64,000 nucleotides of DNA from Thelephora terrestris (Eukaryota; Basidiomycota; Agaricomycetes; Thelephorales; Thelephoraceae): NCBI GenBank assembly GCA_015956445.1, contig WIUZ02000002.1, forward strand, positions 1,922,001 through 1,986,000, given 5' to 3'. Position numbers and translations under genes: made by a program. Below the pieces are notes generated by a model. That model saw only the letters and a program-made list of their open reading frames with translations. It was not told the origin of the DNA and did not search any database. Shown here piece after piece: positions 1 through 11,991 of this stretch (positions within the stretch are counted from its first letter, which is position 1; each line of letters opens with the position of its first letter).

Positions 1-1058
1 TGGAGTCGAAAGCATCAGGACTGAGCTGGAACTCAACTTCTAACGTGTCTTCATATCCTGATGTATGTAATCTTCCAACAAGCCCACACATGGCATCTTC
101 CAGAGTTAGCCTCCTGTCGGCATCCAGTGGGGACACCACTGCATCGTAGAGAATCTTGTGAATGTTTTGGGAGGTGATTGAAGCGATGGTGGCGCATAGC
201 CTTTCACATGAGTACGGCTGGTAGAGCACAAGCTCTTGAAGCTCTGAACAATTCTGGAGATCCAGAACGGCATTGCCTGGAAAAGTATTGGTTTGATTCT
301 GCCTTTGATATTGGTGCAACTCAAACACTGAAAACATGCTTACATTTATATAGGGTTAAGGTCATAAGGCTCTCCTCACACATGTTGATGAGGCGCTGGT
401 AGTCCGGACCCTCGGTATTCCAGAAAATCGCTTCCCGTGTGATTTCAAGCTCATCATAAGCCACCTGCATGCTGGATAGCTGGTCTAAGAATGTTGTGAG
501 ATACATCACTTCGTCGACCCGAAGCCTCCCATGCAGGCGCCTGGAAGGGACCATTGGCTCCTCATCGTCATCTCCACTACGGGGGGAAATGATGTCGAGA
601 TCGCTGAGGTTGGGGAAGTAGCAAACAATCGCGAAGCACGAAGGCCACGAAATCTCGACACAGTCGAATGTTAGAGACGAGAGGGTGTGTTGAAATGCTG
701 AGAAAACCTCGAGATGCTGGGAGAAATTTTGGGGGAAATTCGGGCCGCTCAGTGTTAGGGTCTGAAGTTGACGGAATGGGGGCAGTTGTCTGGGGATGGT
801 GTCGCAACCGTGATGTCTTGATCGAAAGTAGAAGAGCAAGTGGGTGTGGTCGAAAGGCTCGGCTTTCCCGGGTCCAGTTCTTCCCTCCCACGGTGGATAG
901 CTGCCAATATCGACATCTATACAGGAGAATAGCAGTCTCTGGGCGGGGTATACCCACGACTTTTCAACCAACGAACACGCCCGAAGTGTTTCGTTGTCGT
1001 CATCTTCGTCGTATATGAGGCTGAAAATTTCATCGAGCAATTCCTGGGGAAGCTCCAT
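1..1058 (-). CDS. F-box/LRR-like protein, 3' end outside window
   Basis: Likely substrate adaptor of an SCF ubiquitin ligase; the substrate is unknown. The N terminus reads MELPQELLDEIFSLI, a typical F-box start, followed by CSLVEKSWVYPAQRLLF. After that come loosely repeated Leu-rich segments (FRQLQTLTLSG, FPNLSDLDII). I chose the ATG at 1058 because the frame upstream has no ATG close to the F-box. Exon 1 is 1058-344. A 67-nt intron (gtaagc...ttccag, 343-277) leads to exon 2 at 276, which runs off the window edge still open and continues with Leu-rich sequence (VLDLQNCSELQELVLYQP). The gene is therefore partial here. The family is highly duplicated in Agaricomycetes, so a specific name is not possible. 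The F-box assignment is from motif reading only. Confidence 0.8.
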
Positions 1059-2057
1059 GGTCGACAAGGAGGACGAGATGTGAGAGGCCTAGCGGAGGAG
1101 CAACAGTTGGTGCGGGCAGGGAGAGATTTGTAGAAGCCGCCTTGGGGGCGGTTTCGGACGGGGTGGAAGCCTGCGAAAAGCCACGTAAGTCCACGATCGC
1201 TATCGGATAGCTGTCAAATAACACCTCGTGTACTCGCCGTGCACAGTTTACGCGCGTCGCGCCCAGCACAAGTCAACCGAACGTAGGGGATCTCTTACTT
1301 TTTACCAGGGATTCAGAACCCTCCGGTCTACCACGATCTGTTCTGTCGAGCTTTCTCAAAACCGAGGGTAAATGCGTCACAATGACGAGCCTGACGTCCT
1401 CGTCGTTATCAATTCATCGAGACCGAGCTGCCGACAAATGGCTCAAATGATAATGCGCACCTTCAAGCTAGATGAAGGAAATCGCGTTCGGGGCGAGACC
1501 CATAGACAGGCACTCCCGAAAAGTGTATTTTCTACTTCCCCTCAACGATCTCCACGAGCTCAGTGTCCACCGCCGCACTCTTTCCCCCGGCCGTTCGACA
1601 CGCTCCCACCATGCCCTTCGCTCGCGCCCTGAATCCCTCTGACTCTTTCCCTGGCCGCACCAGTCTCGCTACCGCTTCCCCAAACTCGCCAGCTTCGATT
1701 TCTGGCCCAACCTTGTTATTGTCGTAAATATCATACACAGTACGGGAGCCTCAGAGGCGTCACCCCCTGGGTGCCGTCCCTTTACAAACCATGTCCCCTC
1801 GGCCTTCGAATTTGAGGCTGGATTCCAGCCTAGCGCTGTGTGTCCTTGAAGACGGTCACTTCGTCGGATGCCAACGTTTGTCATCCAGATCCGGATCCGG
1901 AAACCCATACATCATCGGATCGAGAAGGCTGATGCACTGTGCAGATCGATGCGGACGTCTCGATCATTCTAGGGGTTTCCTGGCTTCTGTGGATTTCCAA
2001 CAGACTCCAAAGCCTCGAAAAAGTGGGACGGCCTCCAGACTTGGCCAGGGGGCCCTG
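1059..2057. other. Intergenic region between F-box and HSP20 genes
   Basis: No open frame here has recognisable domains or plausible splice structure. The left part must hold the promoter of the F-box gene transcribed leftward, and the right end grades into the heat-shock promoter. I see no repeats or RNA genes. Confidence 0.5.
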
Positions 2058-2184
2058 GAACGTTCTATCATGGTGGTGATTGTGAGCGCTTGTGTCACGC
2101 ATATCCCAAGGAGGAGCTGAATCCCACCCAATCTGTGCGGATTTTGTGGGGCACGTCGAGTTCTGGAGAATTCTAAGAAAATTC
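2058..2184 (+). promoter_or_regulatory. Heat-shock elements upstream of HSP20 gene
   Basis: GAACGTTC at 2058-2065 is a perfect inverted nGAAn unit. A denser cluster follows at 2161-2184: TTC, GAG, TTC, GAA, TTC modules, mostly two bases apart, with a one-base slip between the TTC at 2171 and the GAA at 2177. Such arrays are bound by trimeric heat-shock factor Hsf1. Their position 155-280 bp upstream of an alpha-crystallin-type chaperone ATG fits well. HSF dependence is inference from the motif. Confidence 0.7.
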
Positions 2185-2236
2185 CATAGTGCTCTGGAGC
2201 CACTAATTTTGCATCCCACACATCTGGCCCCTGAGG

Positions 2237-2243
2237 TATATAA
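2237..2243 (+). promoter_or_regulatory. TATA box of HSP20 gene
   Basis: TATATAA lies 96 bp before the HSP20 ATG, downstream of the heat-shock elements and upstream of a C/T-rich leader. This is the classic arrangement for a strongly inducible fungal gene. Confidence 0.6.
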
Positions 2244-2338
2244 CCGCTCCTGCTGCATCCACCTGCTTCTCCCCAACAACTCACAACTCAGCACACACTC
2301 TTCTCATCTCTCTAACCCGCTGCTCTCTTCCACTCGCA

Positions 2339-2920
2339 ATGTCTATCAGCCGCATCTACCCCTTCTTTGACCTGGACCAGTTCATCGACGACACGCTCCG
2401 CCCCCGCGGCGGTCGCAGTGGTCCCCCTGTTTCCTACGAGGAACAACAGGTCCCCCGTTTGTTGAAGCCAAGGTAAGAAATCATCCGGCACCCAACCACC
2501 ACACTTTGTCTTCAGGAACTGACAGAAAACCGCTGCAGGATGGACTTACACGAGGACGCAGAAAAAAACCTCGTGACTGCCACGTTCGAGCTTCCCGGGC
2601 TGACCAAGGATAAGGTCAACATCGACATGCACGCTGGGAACCTCATCATCTCCGGGGAGGTCTCCGAGTCTATCGAGAAAAACGAGCATGGGTACGCTGT
2701 TCGTGAGAGGAGGACCGGGAGGTTCTCCAGGAGCGTTGGTCTCCCTGAGGGTACCAAGGTAAGTGCGGTGGCTTGTATTCACACCATCAACGAGGACTGT
2801 GAGCTGATGGGGATCGCATAGCCTCAGGATATCAAGGCCTCGATGGAAAACGGGGTCTTGACGGTCACATACCCCAAGGCCACCGCCGGCCAAGAGCCCC
2901 AACGCATCGCTATTGATTGA
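2339..2920 (+). CDS. Small heat-shock protein (HSP20 / alpha-crystallin family)
   Basis: ATP-independent chaperone that holds unfolded proteins during stress; cytosolic, as no signal is seen. Exons are 2339-2472, 2539-2758 and 2822-2920 (150 aa). Introns are 66 and 63 nt. The first exon starts MSISRIYPFFDLDQFIDD, the usual short Phe-rich N-terminal arm. The alpha-crystallin domain covers roughly residues 45-150 and includes ATFELPGLTKDKVNID, the ERRTGRFSRSVGLPEGT strand pair, and the family hallmark MENGVLTVTYPK. The length is typical for fungal Hsp16/Hsp20. The acceptor before exon 3 was set at atag|CCTCAG because it restores PQDIKASMENGVLTV. Heat-shock elements and a TATA box lie just upstream, so heat/stress induction through Hsf1 is expected. 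Confidence 0.93.
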
Positions 2921-3271
2921 ACCCCGGCCAAGCGTTAGGGGAACGAACACTTGTATCCCACCAAACGAAAGTTTTGTACAACCCCCTCTGAATTCCTCTC
3001 TCGATCTTGACTGTATTCACTCGAATATTCTTGTAAATTACAAGTGATTTTGCGCGATCCACATATCCCCGTTTGGATGATCTCTGCAGTCATTTTGTTT
3101 AAGCCACCAAACTTGAGAACGATGGGCTACCGTGCGTTTGAATCGGCTAAGGGAACGCGTTTCCCACAAAACCGCCGTCTCCGGGACCCCCTCGAAGCGA
3201 AACCAAGACTTCGCGCCAATCGCGCTGCCGGTGACAAATATACCTAAGCCCTCGTTGAAAGAGGCTAACAG
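2921..3271. other. 3' flank of HSP20 gene
   Basis: Terminator and 3'-UTR region of the HSP20 gene up to the miniature transposon; no coding features seen. Confidence 0.4.
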
Positions 3272-3802
3272 TAGGGGTGTTCAAAATTGCAGCGGCTGCA
3301 GCAGTTGCATCTGCAGCGGCTGCAGCAGTTGCATCTGCAGCGGCTGCAGCAGTTGCATCTGCAGCAGCTGCTGACTAAGCAATCAAATTCCCATAATTGG
3401 ACAGCCATTGCCGGAGCACGGTAACCTGAGTCGCTTTCATTCCCTCGGTCCGCTCCTAAACTTTTATAAACCCATACTACTCATACAAATTGCCCCTAGT
3501 ACTCATGGTTTCAAGCACTGAGGAAGTGCTGCCAACACATACTTGGGCCGGTGATGACAACATTGCTGTCAAGATGTTGGTTTCTCTCTTAGAGGAGCCA
3601 CAAACAATTTGTAAGGAGTCCGTCAGAGACTGGTTTCTCATAACACAAGAACATACAAATCTGTATAACGGATTAACGGGACTAACAAAAGGTTATGCGG
3701 AGGAGCGAGCGAGATGGAGAACCAAATAAGGAAACTTGATTGCTTAGTCAGCGGCTGCAGCAGATGCAACTGCTGCAGCCGCTGCAATTTTGAACACCCC
3801 TA
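3272..3802. mobile_element. Non-autonomous DNA transposon (hAT-like MITE)
   Basis: A 531-bp element bounded by inverted repeats that begin TAGGGGTGTTCAAAATTGC on the left, matched in reverse complement on the right. The match extends through the CTGCAG-rich block to a shared GACTAAGCAATCAA, about 70 bp on the right arm. GGGTGTTCAAA-type ends are typical of hAT-superfamily elements. I could not find a convincing 8-bp target duplication, so the superfamily is tentative and the copy is probably old. The interior holds no recognisable transposase; an 80-codon open frame at 3490-3729 has no known domain. Confidence 0.7.
3289..3360 (+). repeat. Three tandem 24-bp units in left arm of the MITE
   Basis: Three identical 24-bp units run head to tail at 3289-3312, 3313-3336 and 3337-3360, each with CTGCAG and TTGCATCT. 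A partial unit follows. The opposite arm carries a single copy (about 3751-3790, reverse orientation), so the array expanded on one side only. It is not a CRISPR: there are no spacers. Confidence 0.9.
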
Positions 3803-4952
3803 GTTACTCCTGCAAGCCATCGCTTATCCTTTCGTAAGCGCCACTCACTCCAGCCAGTCAGCTACCTGCCAGTCTGCTTAGTATCGAACCAAAGCCGGAA
3901 TCAGCCCTTTGCCCTATGGAGGCGCGCACCTGCGGAACGCTTATATTGCTACGTAGATCACCCGCAACGGAAGATAATTTGGTCCGGGGGACAATATCTA
4001 CTTCTCCGTATCCCTATCACGAGGCCGACGCTCACCTTTTCACGAAGGCGGACCTTGCAAAGGATATAACCATTCTTTTTGGTGGTCTTAACCCTTCTTA
4101 CGGCGAAGTCGTAGGTGTGAAGCGCGTACCGTTCCGTTGACAGGAATGCACAGAGTCCCTGTGGTCGCTAAGGTTGTGCCCAAACGATCCACGGGGTGAG
4201 CAAGTTCCGTGACGGTGAAGCGGGCGACCTCGACAATTCGTAGCGAACATCCGTACCACTTGGGACATGGGATCTCATTCCCTTGAGACCACCACCCCCG
4301 ACGCATCCCACAGGACCCAGTTCGTTTCCACTGCTCCACTCCTCTAGCAGGTTGCTACGTACTCAACGAATCCACGCCTTCCCTCAGCTGATCCATATCT
4401 TGCCAGCCAGGTGAATGCGTCCTGAGGGCAGCAACTTCGATTCTTATTGGCCCAGGAGTGGGGTAATCTTCTCAGGTGTCACAAAGTAAGGTGTGTTGCC
4501 GGCTTCTATCATCGCTGTGCTGGTAGTATGAAACCCAGAATCCGCTCTACATATCAAAATGGTCCTCGGATCCTGCTCCATTGTGCGCATATATATATCA
4601 CCGGCGGCTCTGCCGTAGTACAGCATCATTTACCAGGCCGCGGCCGGAACGAACGGGTTTTTAATCGACTTAATGTAGCCCACAGATCAACACGTGTTCA
4701 CAGAATGATTCCCGTGTCCAACTGTACAAAGCGTGATGGTGGATTCCATAGATCTTGATTACTTCAAGCTGGCGGTCAAGCCGCCCCCTCGTGTGTAACG
4801 TCCTCCTTGGCCGGAGCGCCAATGGCCGTAATTGTATTATTGAACACTACTAATACACAGAATCAAAATTGAATCGTACCACATTCGTTCGTTTGGACCC
4901 GTCACCCCGAGTCGGAAGGAGAGGCAAACGCGCAGGGTATAGGGATAGATTA
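3803..4952. other. Intergenic, nothing recognised
   Basis: Short open frames only, with no domain, no splice-consistent gene and no repeats found. The right end is the 3' flank of the alkyltransferase gene. Confidence 0.4.
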
Positions 4953-5704
4953 TCAAGGCTGCCACATGGCCAAGCTGGGAGCAATCAGACGGCCCTGATC
5001 ATCGAACCTGACCCCTTCGAGTCTCAGCATCCGCAGTTTCCAGTCACAATGGGACACCATCGAACGATTCTTCGACCCCGTCTTGGGTTTCTCTCCACAG
5101 AACCCTCCAATCGTTCGATCGGAGGCGATGACTCTGTGGCATGGAATGAACGGAGCGAAAGGGTTATTCGCGAGAGCGGTGCCGACTGAATGAAACCGGT
5201 ACCGCGTGAGCGGCTTGAGCACAGGCTCGTAGAGGCCATTCAGGGGTGAGTGGAGAGGGGCATACCTGAACGTGGCGAGCCCTCGCGGAGAGTGACGCAG
5301 ATCACTTTGTACGTCGTGACCTTCCCAACCGGGAGCTGTTGAATCAGATCGTAGACTCTCCAATGGTGCTGTGGCACTTTCTGTAAAAGCGTTCGCTGAT
5401 CAGAAGCAAAAACTGTATCCTTGGGCGATTGGGTACGGACTTTCCCGTCCTTCGTGCGATACGATTCTCTCTGGATTTCGCCTTTTGGATAGAAAACCTT
5501 CACTCCCACCTAGTTGAATGGCGAATGAGAGGCCGGCTTTCGAGACTTCACCCTCTACGAAGCGTTGAACACCCTCACCGTGAAATCCTTGACGCTCTTC
5601 GCTTCCATTTCGTCCTCCGAAGCCTCTTCAGGAGGCAGTGCGTCCAGGATAGGTTTGAGGGCCTTCAATGCGGGTGGAAGAGGTTTCCTAGTCGTGCCAG
5701 ACAT
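4953..5704 (-). CDS. MGT1: Methylated-DNA--protein-cysteine methyltransferase (MGMT/OGT family)
   Basis: Suicide DNA-repair enzyme that moves the alkyl group from O6-alkylguanine onto its own cysteine; nuclear. Exons are 5704-5579, 5509-5266 and 5185-4953 (200 aa). Introns are 69 and 80 nt. The helix-turn-helix region reads HHWRVYDLIQQLPVGKVTTYK, followed by the Asn-hinge region ALANNPFAPFI. The active-site motif PCHRVIAS has Cys near residue 139, so this is an active-type enzyme and not an ATL protein, in which that Cys is Trp. TIGGFCG follows, as usual. The first about 60 residues are a fungus-specific lead. The start ATG at 5704 gives MSGTTRKPLPP and joins in frame. It sits tail-on to the ABC transporter on the same strand, 441 bp away; no functional link is implied. 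Confidence 0.92.
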
Positions 5705-6145
5705 TGTGAGAGTCGTTTAGTCAGGGAAGACGGAGTGGGCGAGACGCGTAGCCGCCCGTTGACTCATTAACGATCGGTCGATCACGTGCCCAAGAAAACG
5801 CGTCCCGAAGCTGAACAGTGAGAGCCTTCGAACCGACAAAGACATTCATCCAACATTGGAGGCTTGTAAAACGTGAATCTTGATACATGAAAAACATTAG
5901 GAATCGTACATCGTCAACTAGTAGAGTAGTAAGGGCATATATGTCCGCCCCTCTAAAACAGGGCAGTCCCCTCCAAATTTAAGGTGGGGAGCAACCCGCT
6001 AACATCACCGTGAAAAACCCCATTCTAAGAGTCGGTTAAACGTACAAACATGAGCACATCGTATAAAACGTTCGTTCGAAATCACAGCCTTGAACGACGA
6101 ACGGCCAGATGGAGAGAGTCCCAAATCCCAAGCCGGGTAGACCAT
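5705..6145. other. Intergenic between alkyltransferase and ABC transporter
   Basis: Contains the promoter of the alkyltransferase and the 3' flank of the ABC transporter (both minus strand). No other feature seen. Confidence 0.4.
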
Positions 6146-9100
6146 CTACAGCTCCCGCAACTTGGCCGCTCTTCTGATATCTTGAAGCGAGATCTGCGAA
6201 CGGTCGCACATCCCACGGAAGATCCCATCTTCCATGTGGTACAACCTCGTGGGGGTATCAAATTCTGCGATCCGTCCAGCATCCATAACGCAGATCCTAT
6301 CGTAACCGATGATGGTCTGGAGTCGGTCTGTTGGGAGAGTAACCGTTAGATGTGCAACGCCCTCGGACTCGATGTGTGAGATTAGGAACTCACGAGCAAT
6401 ACACAGAATGGTGCGGTCTTCAAACTCAGTAGCGATGGTATCTTGAATCTTCCTGTCGGTCTCGTAATCGACAGATGCTACAAAGCAAAGGCGGTCAGCA
6501 TATCCGCGACACAAGCCTGGAAAAGAGGTTGACCGTACCGGTGGCTTCGTCCAAGATCAACACCCTCGTATCCTTAACCAAAGCCCTGGCCAGTGAAACC
6601 AGCGACCGTTGTCCAACAGACAAATTGCTGCCCTCGTCCTCGATAACGGTATCAAGGCTGAACCTCTTCGGTCCATCAGCCTCCGCCTCTCCCTCTACCA
6701 CTGTGCCTTGGGTTTTGATCTCTTCTACCAAATAAGATCGTTTAAGGGCGTCCCAGAGCTTAGCGTCGTCGAATTGATCGAAGGGGTCCAAGTTGGACCG
6801 CAACGTCCCGGAGAACAACAGCTGCGAATCCAAATGAATCAGTAAACAGGATTGCGAGAAATCGGAGAAGGAACGCATACCGGGTCCTGAGGAATGATGG
6901 CCAAGGCGCCCCGGAGGTCCTTCAAGCCAATCTCGGAGATATCCACACCATCAATAACGATAGACCCAGCAGACAACTCCACGAGTCGATACAGCGCCGT
7001 CATGATCGACGACTTCCCGGCGCCCGTCCTCCCAACAATCCCGATCTTCTCTCCCGGAGCCACATCCATAGTCAACCCTCTCAGAACATCCGGCAACTCA
7101 GGTCGGTACCTCAGAACCACGTCCCTGATCACCACGTGCCCCTCACCCGGCCACGGTGCCTGTGGTTTCCTTTCTGGAATCTCGTGCGGAGGCTCCTGTT
7201 CGAGGCCGTCCGCGTAATGCATGATGCGCTCGACGGAGTTCATGTCGTTCTCCAACTCTGCAACTTGACGGACGAGCCATCCGAAGGTCTGCTGGATGCT
7301 AATGATGTAACTGAGAGTGACGCCGGTTTGGGCGGGGGAGATGGTGAATCGGGCGACAACGGTGAGGATGGCGACGACGAAAGTGAGGAGAAGACCGAGG
7401 ATGTCTACTCGCATACCAAGCCAACGTTGATTAGTGATCGTCAGCCAGTAGGCCCTAAAATAGATGGATCAATATCTTTTGTGCGACCAGGGAGAGGCGC
7501 ACACGAACCTGTTCTCGGTGTTCACCCGTTCCTCGCTTTCTTTACGGAACCGCTCGGTTTCGCCATAAGCCCGGATGGTGGCTAGACCGGTGAGAGACTC
7601 CGAGAAATGTGCATACAACGAAGAGCGCAAGATAGCATCCAGCCGCTTCAACTCTCTCGCGCTAGCCCTGTAATACAGCGAAAGGAAGTAGTAGGCAACC
7701 AAGATGGCACCAACGGCGACCAAAAACCAGGGGATGATGACCGCGATCAACACGAACGCTCCGATGACGTTCGAAGCCGTCATCAAGAACATCCGCATCG
7801 AATCCGAGACGGTATTGTCGATCGTGTCGATGTCCTTGGAAAACCTGTTCATGATCCGCCCGAGAGGAGTGGTCTCGAAGAAGCTCATGGGAGCGCGCAT
7901 AACGGTGGCGATCGCCCTGCGGTGGAGAGTCCTCGAAGCGAACTGTGTAAGGAGGCCGACGGTTGCTCCGGAGGTGAAGAAGGTTATGGTCAAGGAGACT
8001 CCCAGGCCGGCATAGACACCCATCTAAAGAGATATATTAGAACGAGGAGTGAAAACAAGGACAGTGCACTCACGTAGAACGCGGTGGGCTTGTGGAACTG
8101 TTGCTCTTGCCAGAACACGAGCCAATAACTTGACATGACCTGAGCACCCTGCACCAGCAAGAGCGAAAGTAAGAGAGCGGGGACCAGGAAGTATCCATTG
8201 CCGGCGATGACGTAATCCTTGTAGGTCTTCCAGGTCACTGAACCGGTGTTCCTTTCTTCGTCTTGCATGATCGTCTTGCCCTTCTCGTACTGCTCCTTTA
8301 GAGCGGTAACCGCTTTACGGCCCTTTCTGCTCTTTCCCTCAAGCTCTTCCTCGACCTCGTATGCGATCTCATCAGCATCTTCCTCCTCTTCCTCCATCGA
8401 GCCAAATTCTGTCACAAACTTGGAAAAGACGCCGTCGTTCGCCATCAGCTCGGCGTGAGTTCCGCGCTCCATGATCTGACCGTCGGCGATGGTGTATATG
8501 TAGTCGACTTGAGGAAGGAAGTGCAACGCGTGGGTGACGAGAATCTTGGTTTGACCGTCGGGGTTGTTCATGAACACCTGGTGGAACACCGATTTTCCGA
8601 CATGGGCATCCAGAGCGGAAAGGGGGTCCTGAGGGTCTTTCGTCAGCAAACTACGCACGAGATGGGCAAGGAAGACACTCACGTCGAATATTTGGACGTC
8701 GGCAGCACAGTAGATAGCCCTGCAAATGTTGATCCGTTGTTTCTGGCCGCCAGACAGCGAGATGCCGCGTTCGCCGACCTCAGTGAGATCACCGTTGGGG
8801 AAGAGCTTCAAGTCCGCATCCAAGCACGAGTCGGAAATTGCTTGCCAGTACCGGTCTGATTCAAAGGGTCTACCGAAGCAGATGTTATCGCGTATGGTAG
8901 CGTTCTACAATCAAATTAGCAACATCCAAGGTGCCGGAAAGAGGGGGACTCACTTGAATCCACGCGTTCTGGGGACAGTAGGAAACCGAACCACCGAACC
9001 TGACCGAACCAGACTCCTTCCTCATCTCCCCAATCAAACCTTGGAGGAGCGAGGACTTTCCTGCACCGACCGGGCCTACGATCGCAACGACCTGTCCCCT

Positions 9101-11044
9101 CGGAATCTCCAAGCTGGTCTTCTTGATCTTGAACACCTTTTCAGCCTTTTCTGGCTCCTGGGAGGTAGAGACCCGGGAAGATCCAGGAACGGAATCGGGA
9201 CCGATGGTTGCGTCTGTGCCACGGCTGTCGGGTCTCCTCTTGCTTTTCTTCTCTTTCTTCTTGTCCTTCGCATCCTTTTTTCCCTTGCCCTTTTTACCTT
9301 CTGGTTCTGGAGGTGGGGCATCCCACGAAAAGGAAACGCCTTCCAATTCGAGGGCATATCCGAGGCCAGCGTCCCTGATTTGTTCATCAGGTAAGGATTC
9401 TGCCTCGAACACTTCTTGTATGCGACCAAAAGCGTTGTAGGCATCGACACCAGAGCTTAACGCGGCGGCTATCGAGGTTCAAACTTAGATATGACGCAAA
9501 CCGCGCGCGCAAAAGAAGAAGGCTTACGAAAGAGCATGAGAGGCATACGGAGCATGTTGAACAATGTTAATGAGGTGAAGATGATTGCTGGGTTGAGCGC
9601 GTGATTGATTCCGTAAACGACAAAGGCAATGACGCTGGACAGCGCGGGCAGTGAGATGCCAACGGCTACGATAGCGGCTCGGAGGATGACGATGATACGG
9701 ATATTCCTGGTGGGGACGTTAGGACTTGTTGGGACGGCTAAATTGATGGACGCTCACATGGTCTCAGCGTCTCGAACTTCATTAATTCTACCCAGATATG
9801 GATCTTCCCAGGCGAAGAATTTGATGATCTTGATACCGGAGAGCAGCTCCTGTAGAAGTTTTGCACGTTTATCGGTAAACACCATGGTCTTCTGGCGGTA
9901 GCGGAGCATGAGACGCATGGCCCTCGTTTGGAGCGGCGTCATAACGACGAAGACGGCGAAACCAGCCAAAGCACTTGGGCCCAAATTGGTCAGGAGGATG
10001 ATCAAACAGATGATTAGTTGGATAGGAGCGGTCCAGCCCATGTGGAAGAATTGGGAGGCGAAGTCGATACGAGAAACGTCGGTGGAAATGTGGTTGACCA
10101 ATTTTCCATTAGGGTGAACATGCCGAGCACGGGTGGAAAGAGTGAGAGACTTGTTGTAGATCGCAGTGATCAGTGCCCCACGCATCAAGACACCGGTACC
10201 CATGGCGCGGTAGAAATAGTGGTTCATTGCTAAGGAGGAGAGGGTCTGGAGGAAGAAGAGGCCGAGCGCGTAACCGATACCTTGCGCGACTGGAGGAGGG
10301 ACCTGTCCAGTGCGATGGGCGAGATACGAGCTCTGGGCAAACTTGATGATAGCCTAATAGAGATGTAAGGATCTGTTGGAACAAGAAAATGGAACTGAAA
10401 TACCTTGACAAGCAGAGGACTGGTGATCAAGGCCAGGTCGGAAATGAGGCGTAGCAAACCAGCACTCCAGAAGAACCAAAAGACACTGTCGTTTGCTGCC
10501 AGGGCAAGACTAGGTTTTTTCCTGCCCGTCTTTTCTCTCCATTCCTTCTCTCGCGCTTGCCGCTGACCTCTGATGGACCACCAAATGCCTTTTAGACCGG
10601 GCGAGATTTCTCCATTAGCGAGTCTGGTGTTGTATTCTTCGGCTTTTCTCTGGCGTTCTTCGAAGGACCGAGCGATCCTCTCCGCGATTACGCCGGAGGA
10701 ACGGTGGTCTTGCAACTTGTAGAGATCGGTTGCTTCAAGCGGTCGGGAGTACCCGAGCCGCATCAACGGGCTGATCCAGTGGAAGGTGAGGAGACTCAGC
10801 CAACTTGCATTGGCCTCTGGTATGATATCGGCTTCATCTAATGATGCTTTGGGTGGTGGGGGATTGCGATGGCCAAGGTGTAGGAAGTTGAATGACGAGG
10901 GTGGGCTGAAATGAAGAAGTCAGGGATCATTCGAAATTACTTGGCAGGGCTCAGCGCTTGCCTGGTTCGACTTCCGTCCTTTTCCAAGACCTCGGGGTTT
11001 TCTGTCGGCTGCTTCTCGAGGTCTTTGGTGGTATCGTCGTCCAT
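6146..11044 (-). CDS. ABC transporter, ABCC/MRP subfamily (Yor1-like)
   Basis: ATP-driven exporter of organic anions/drugs, expected at the plasma membrane. Twelve exons: 11044-10962, 10905-10404, 10353-9758, 9706-9528, 9468-8954, 8904-8683, 8628-8074, 8023-7509, 7454-6881, 6821-6539, 6477-6394, 6327-6146 (1429 aa). Order: cytosolic N tail, TMD1, NBD1, TMD2, NBD2, with no TMD0, as in Yor1. NBD1 has GPVGAGKSS (about 585), LSGGQKQR (about 675) and FDDPLSALDAH, where Asp replaces the catalytic Glu. NBD2 has GRTGAGKSS (about 1197), LSVGQRSL and LILDEATASVDYETD with the Glu kept. This asymmetry is normal for ABCC proteins. A charged Lys-rich insert (KKGKGKKDAKDKKKEKKSK) precedes NBD1. Intron 1 appears to be GC-AG (56 nt). 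CIAHRL in the last NBD is rebuilt across an intron. Confidence 0.93.
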
Positions 11045-11991
11045 GGCGGTCAGGGAGAGAGAGAGGAGGACGCGTAACCCACTCGATTGGTGACCGTGAA
11101 TAAGAGTCCGCAAGGGGCGAATCGACGGCAGACATGCGGGGCCTTTATAGTCAAATTTGGGTCGATTGAATTCATGAGTCTACGCGTGCGCTTTTCTTCT
11201 CGCCGGGATGTCCTCCGTCGCCGGGAATAGGCCCGGTGCCTTAAAAATCACTCATCCACGCTTACTCAGTGCTGACTCAAGGGTCTAAGCCTAACGCTGA
11301 GTTTCATTCATCTTACAGTAGGATCGGACGCTCAAAACTCGATAGATTCCTGAACAAATCCATGACGTATCGCCTTTCCGCAGGGATGACCATCGAACGT
11401 CTGTGTGAGTGGTAGTGGGCAAGTAACTCTACGCAAGGGGACGAACTCCGCCCCCACATCCCAACGGAGGCGTCGGAGCTTGTGTGGGGCGAGCAACCGA
11501 TCGCTTCCAAAATTGGGAATCGTTCAGCCGATTGTACACATCATCCCCCCGGGCCCCTAAGCCCAGGCCGGCAGTCAACACTTCGGCATTGAAAAAGTAC
11601 CGAAGCCCCCCAACGAACGATGCCGCCGCGCACCAGGAGGGCCGGCAAGATACACAAACCCTACTAACTTACGAAGCTCCTTGTCACCTTCCGAAGTGCT
11701 CGGCTGGCGAGTCATCAGCTGGCTTCCTCGAGGTTGTCCACGGCAGCGACAATCCCATCCAGAGTCGTCCTCGGAATCATATTATTTCAGGCACAGCACA
11801 CCTTTCCAATAAAAATATCATTATCAGGCGCTTGGTTGGTGGTGTGTGGTATAATTCGACAAGCTCGAGGCTTTGCTTTCAGGCTCTAATGCTAAAAACG
11901 GGGAGACGAAGCAAGCGTGGGAATCGCGTGGGTCAGGCGGAAGAAGCACTGGTCGCCGCGTCGTCCACCCATCATCACTTCCCTCGTCAAC
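11045..11991. other. Divergent intergenic region, ABC transporter / TAF12
   Basis: Holds both promoters. Short open frames show no domains; no TATA box or repeat stands out. Confidence 0.4.

Noticed and set aside
3289-3370. Regularly repeated block that could suggest a CRISPR-like array
   Set aside because: Units are directly adjacent with no spacers, in a eukaryotic transposon end.
3132-3374. Open frame rich in Cys (CSSCIC repeats), metallothionein-like at first sight
   Set aside because: It is produced by the 24-bp tandem units of the MITE arm and has no gene context.
8726-9394. 222-codon plus-strand open frame inside the ABC transporter
   Set aside because: Antisense shadow of a well-supported exon; no domain of its own.
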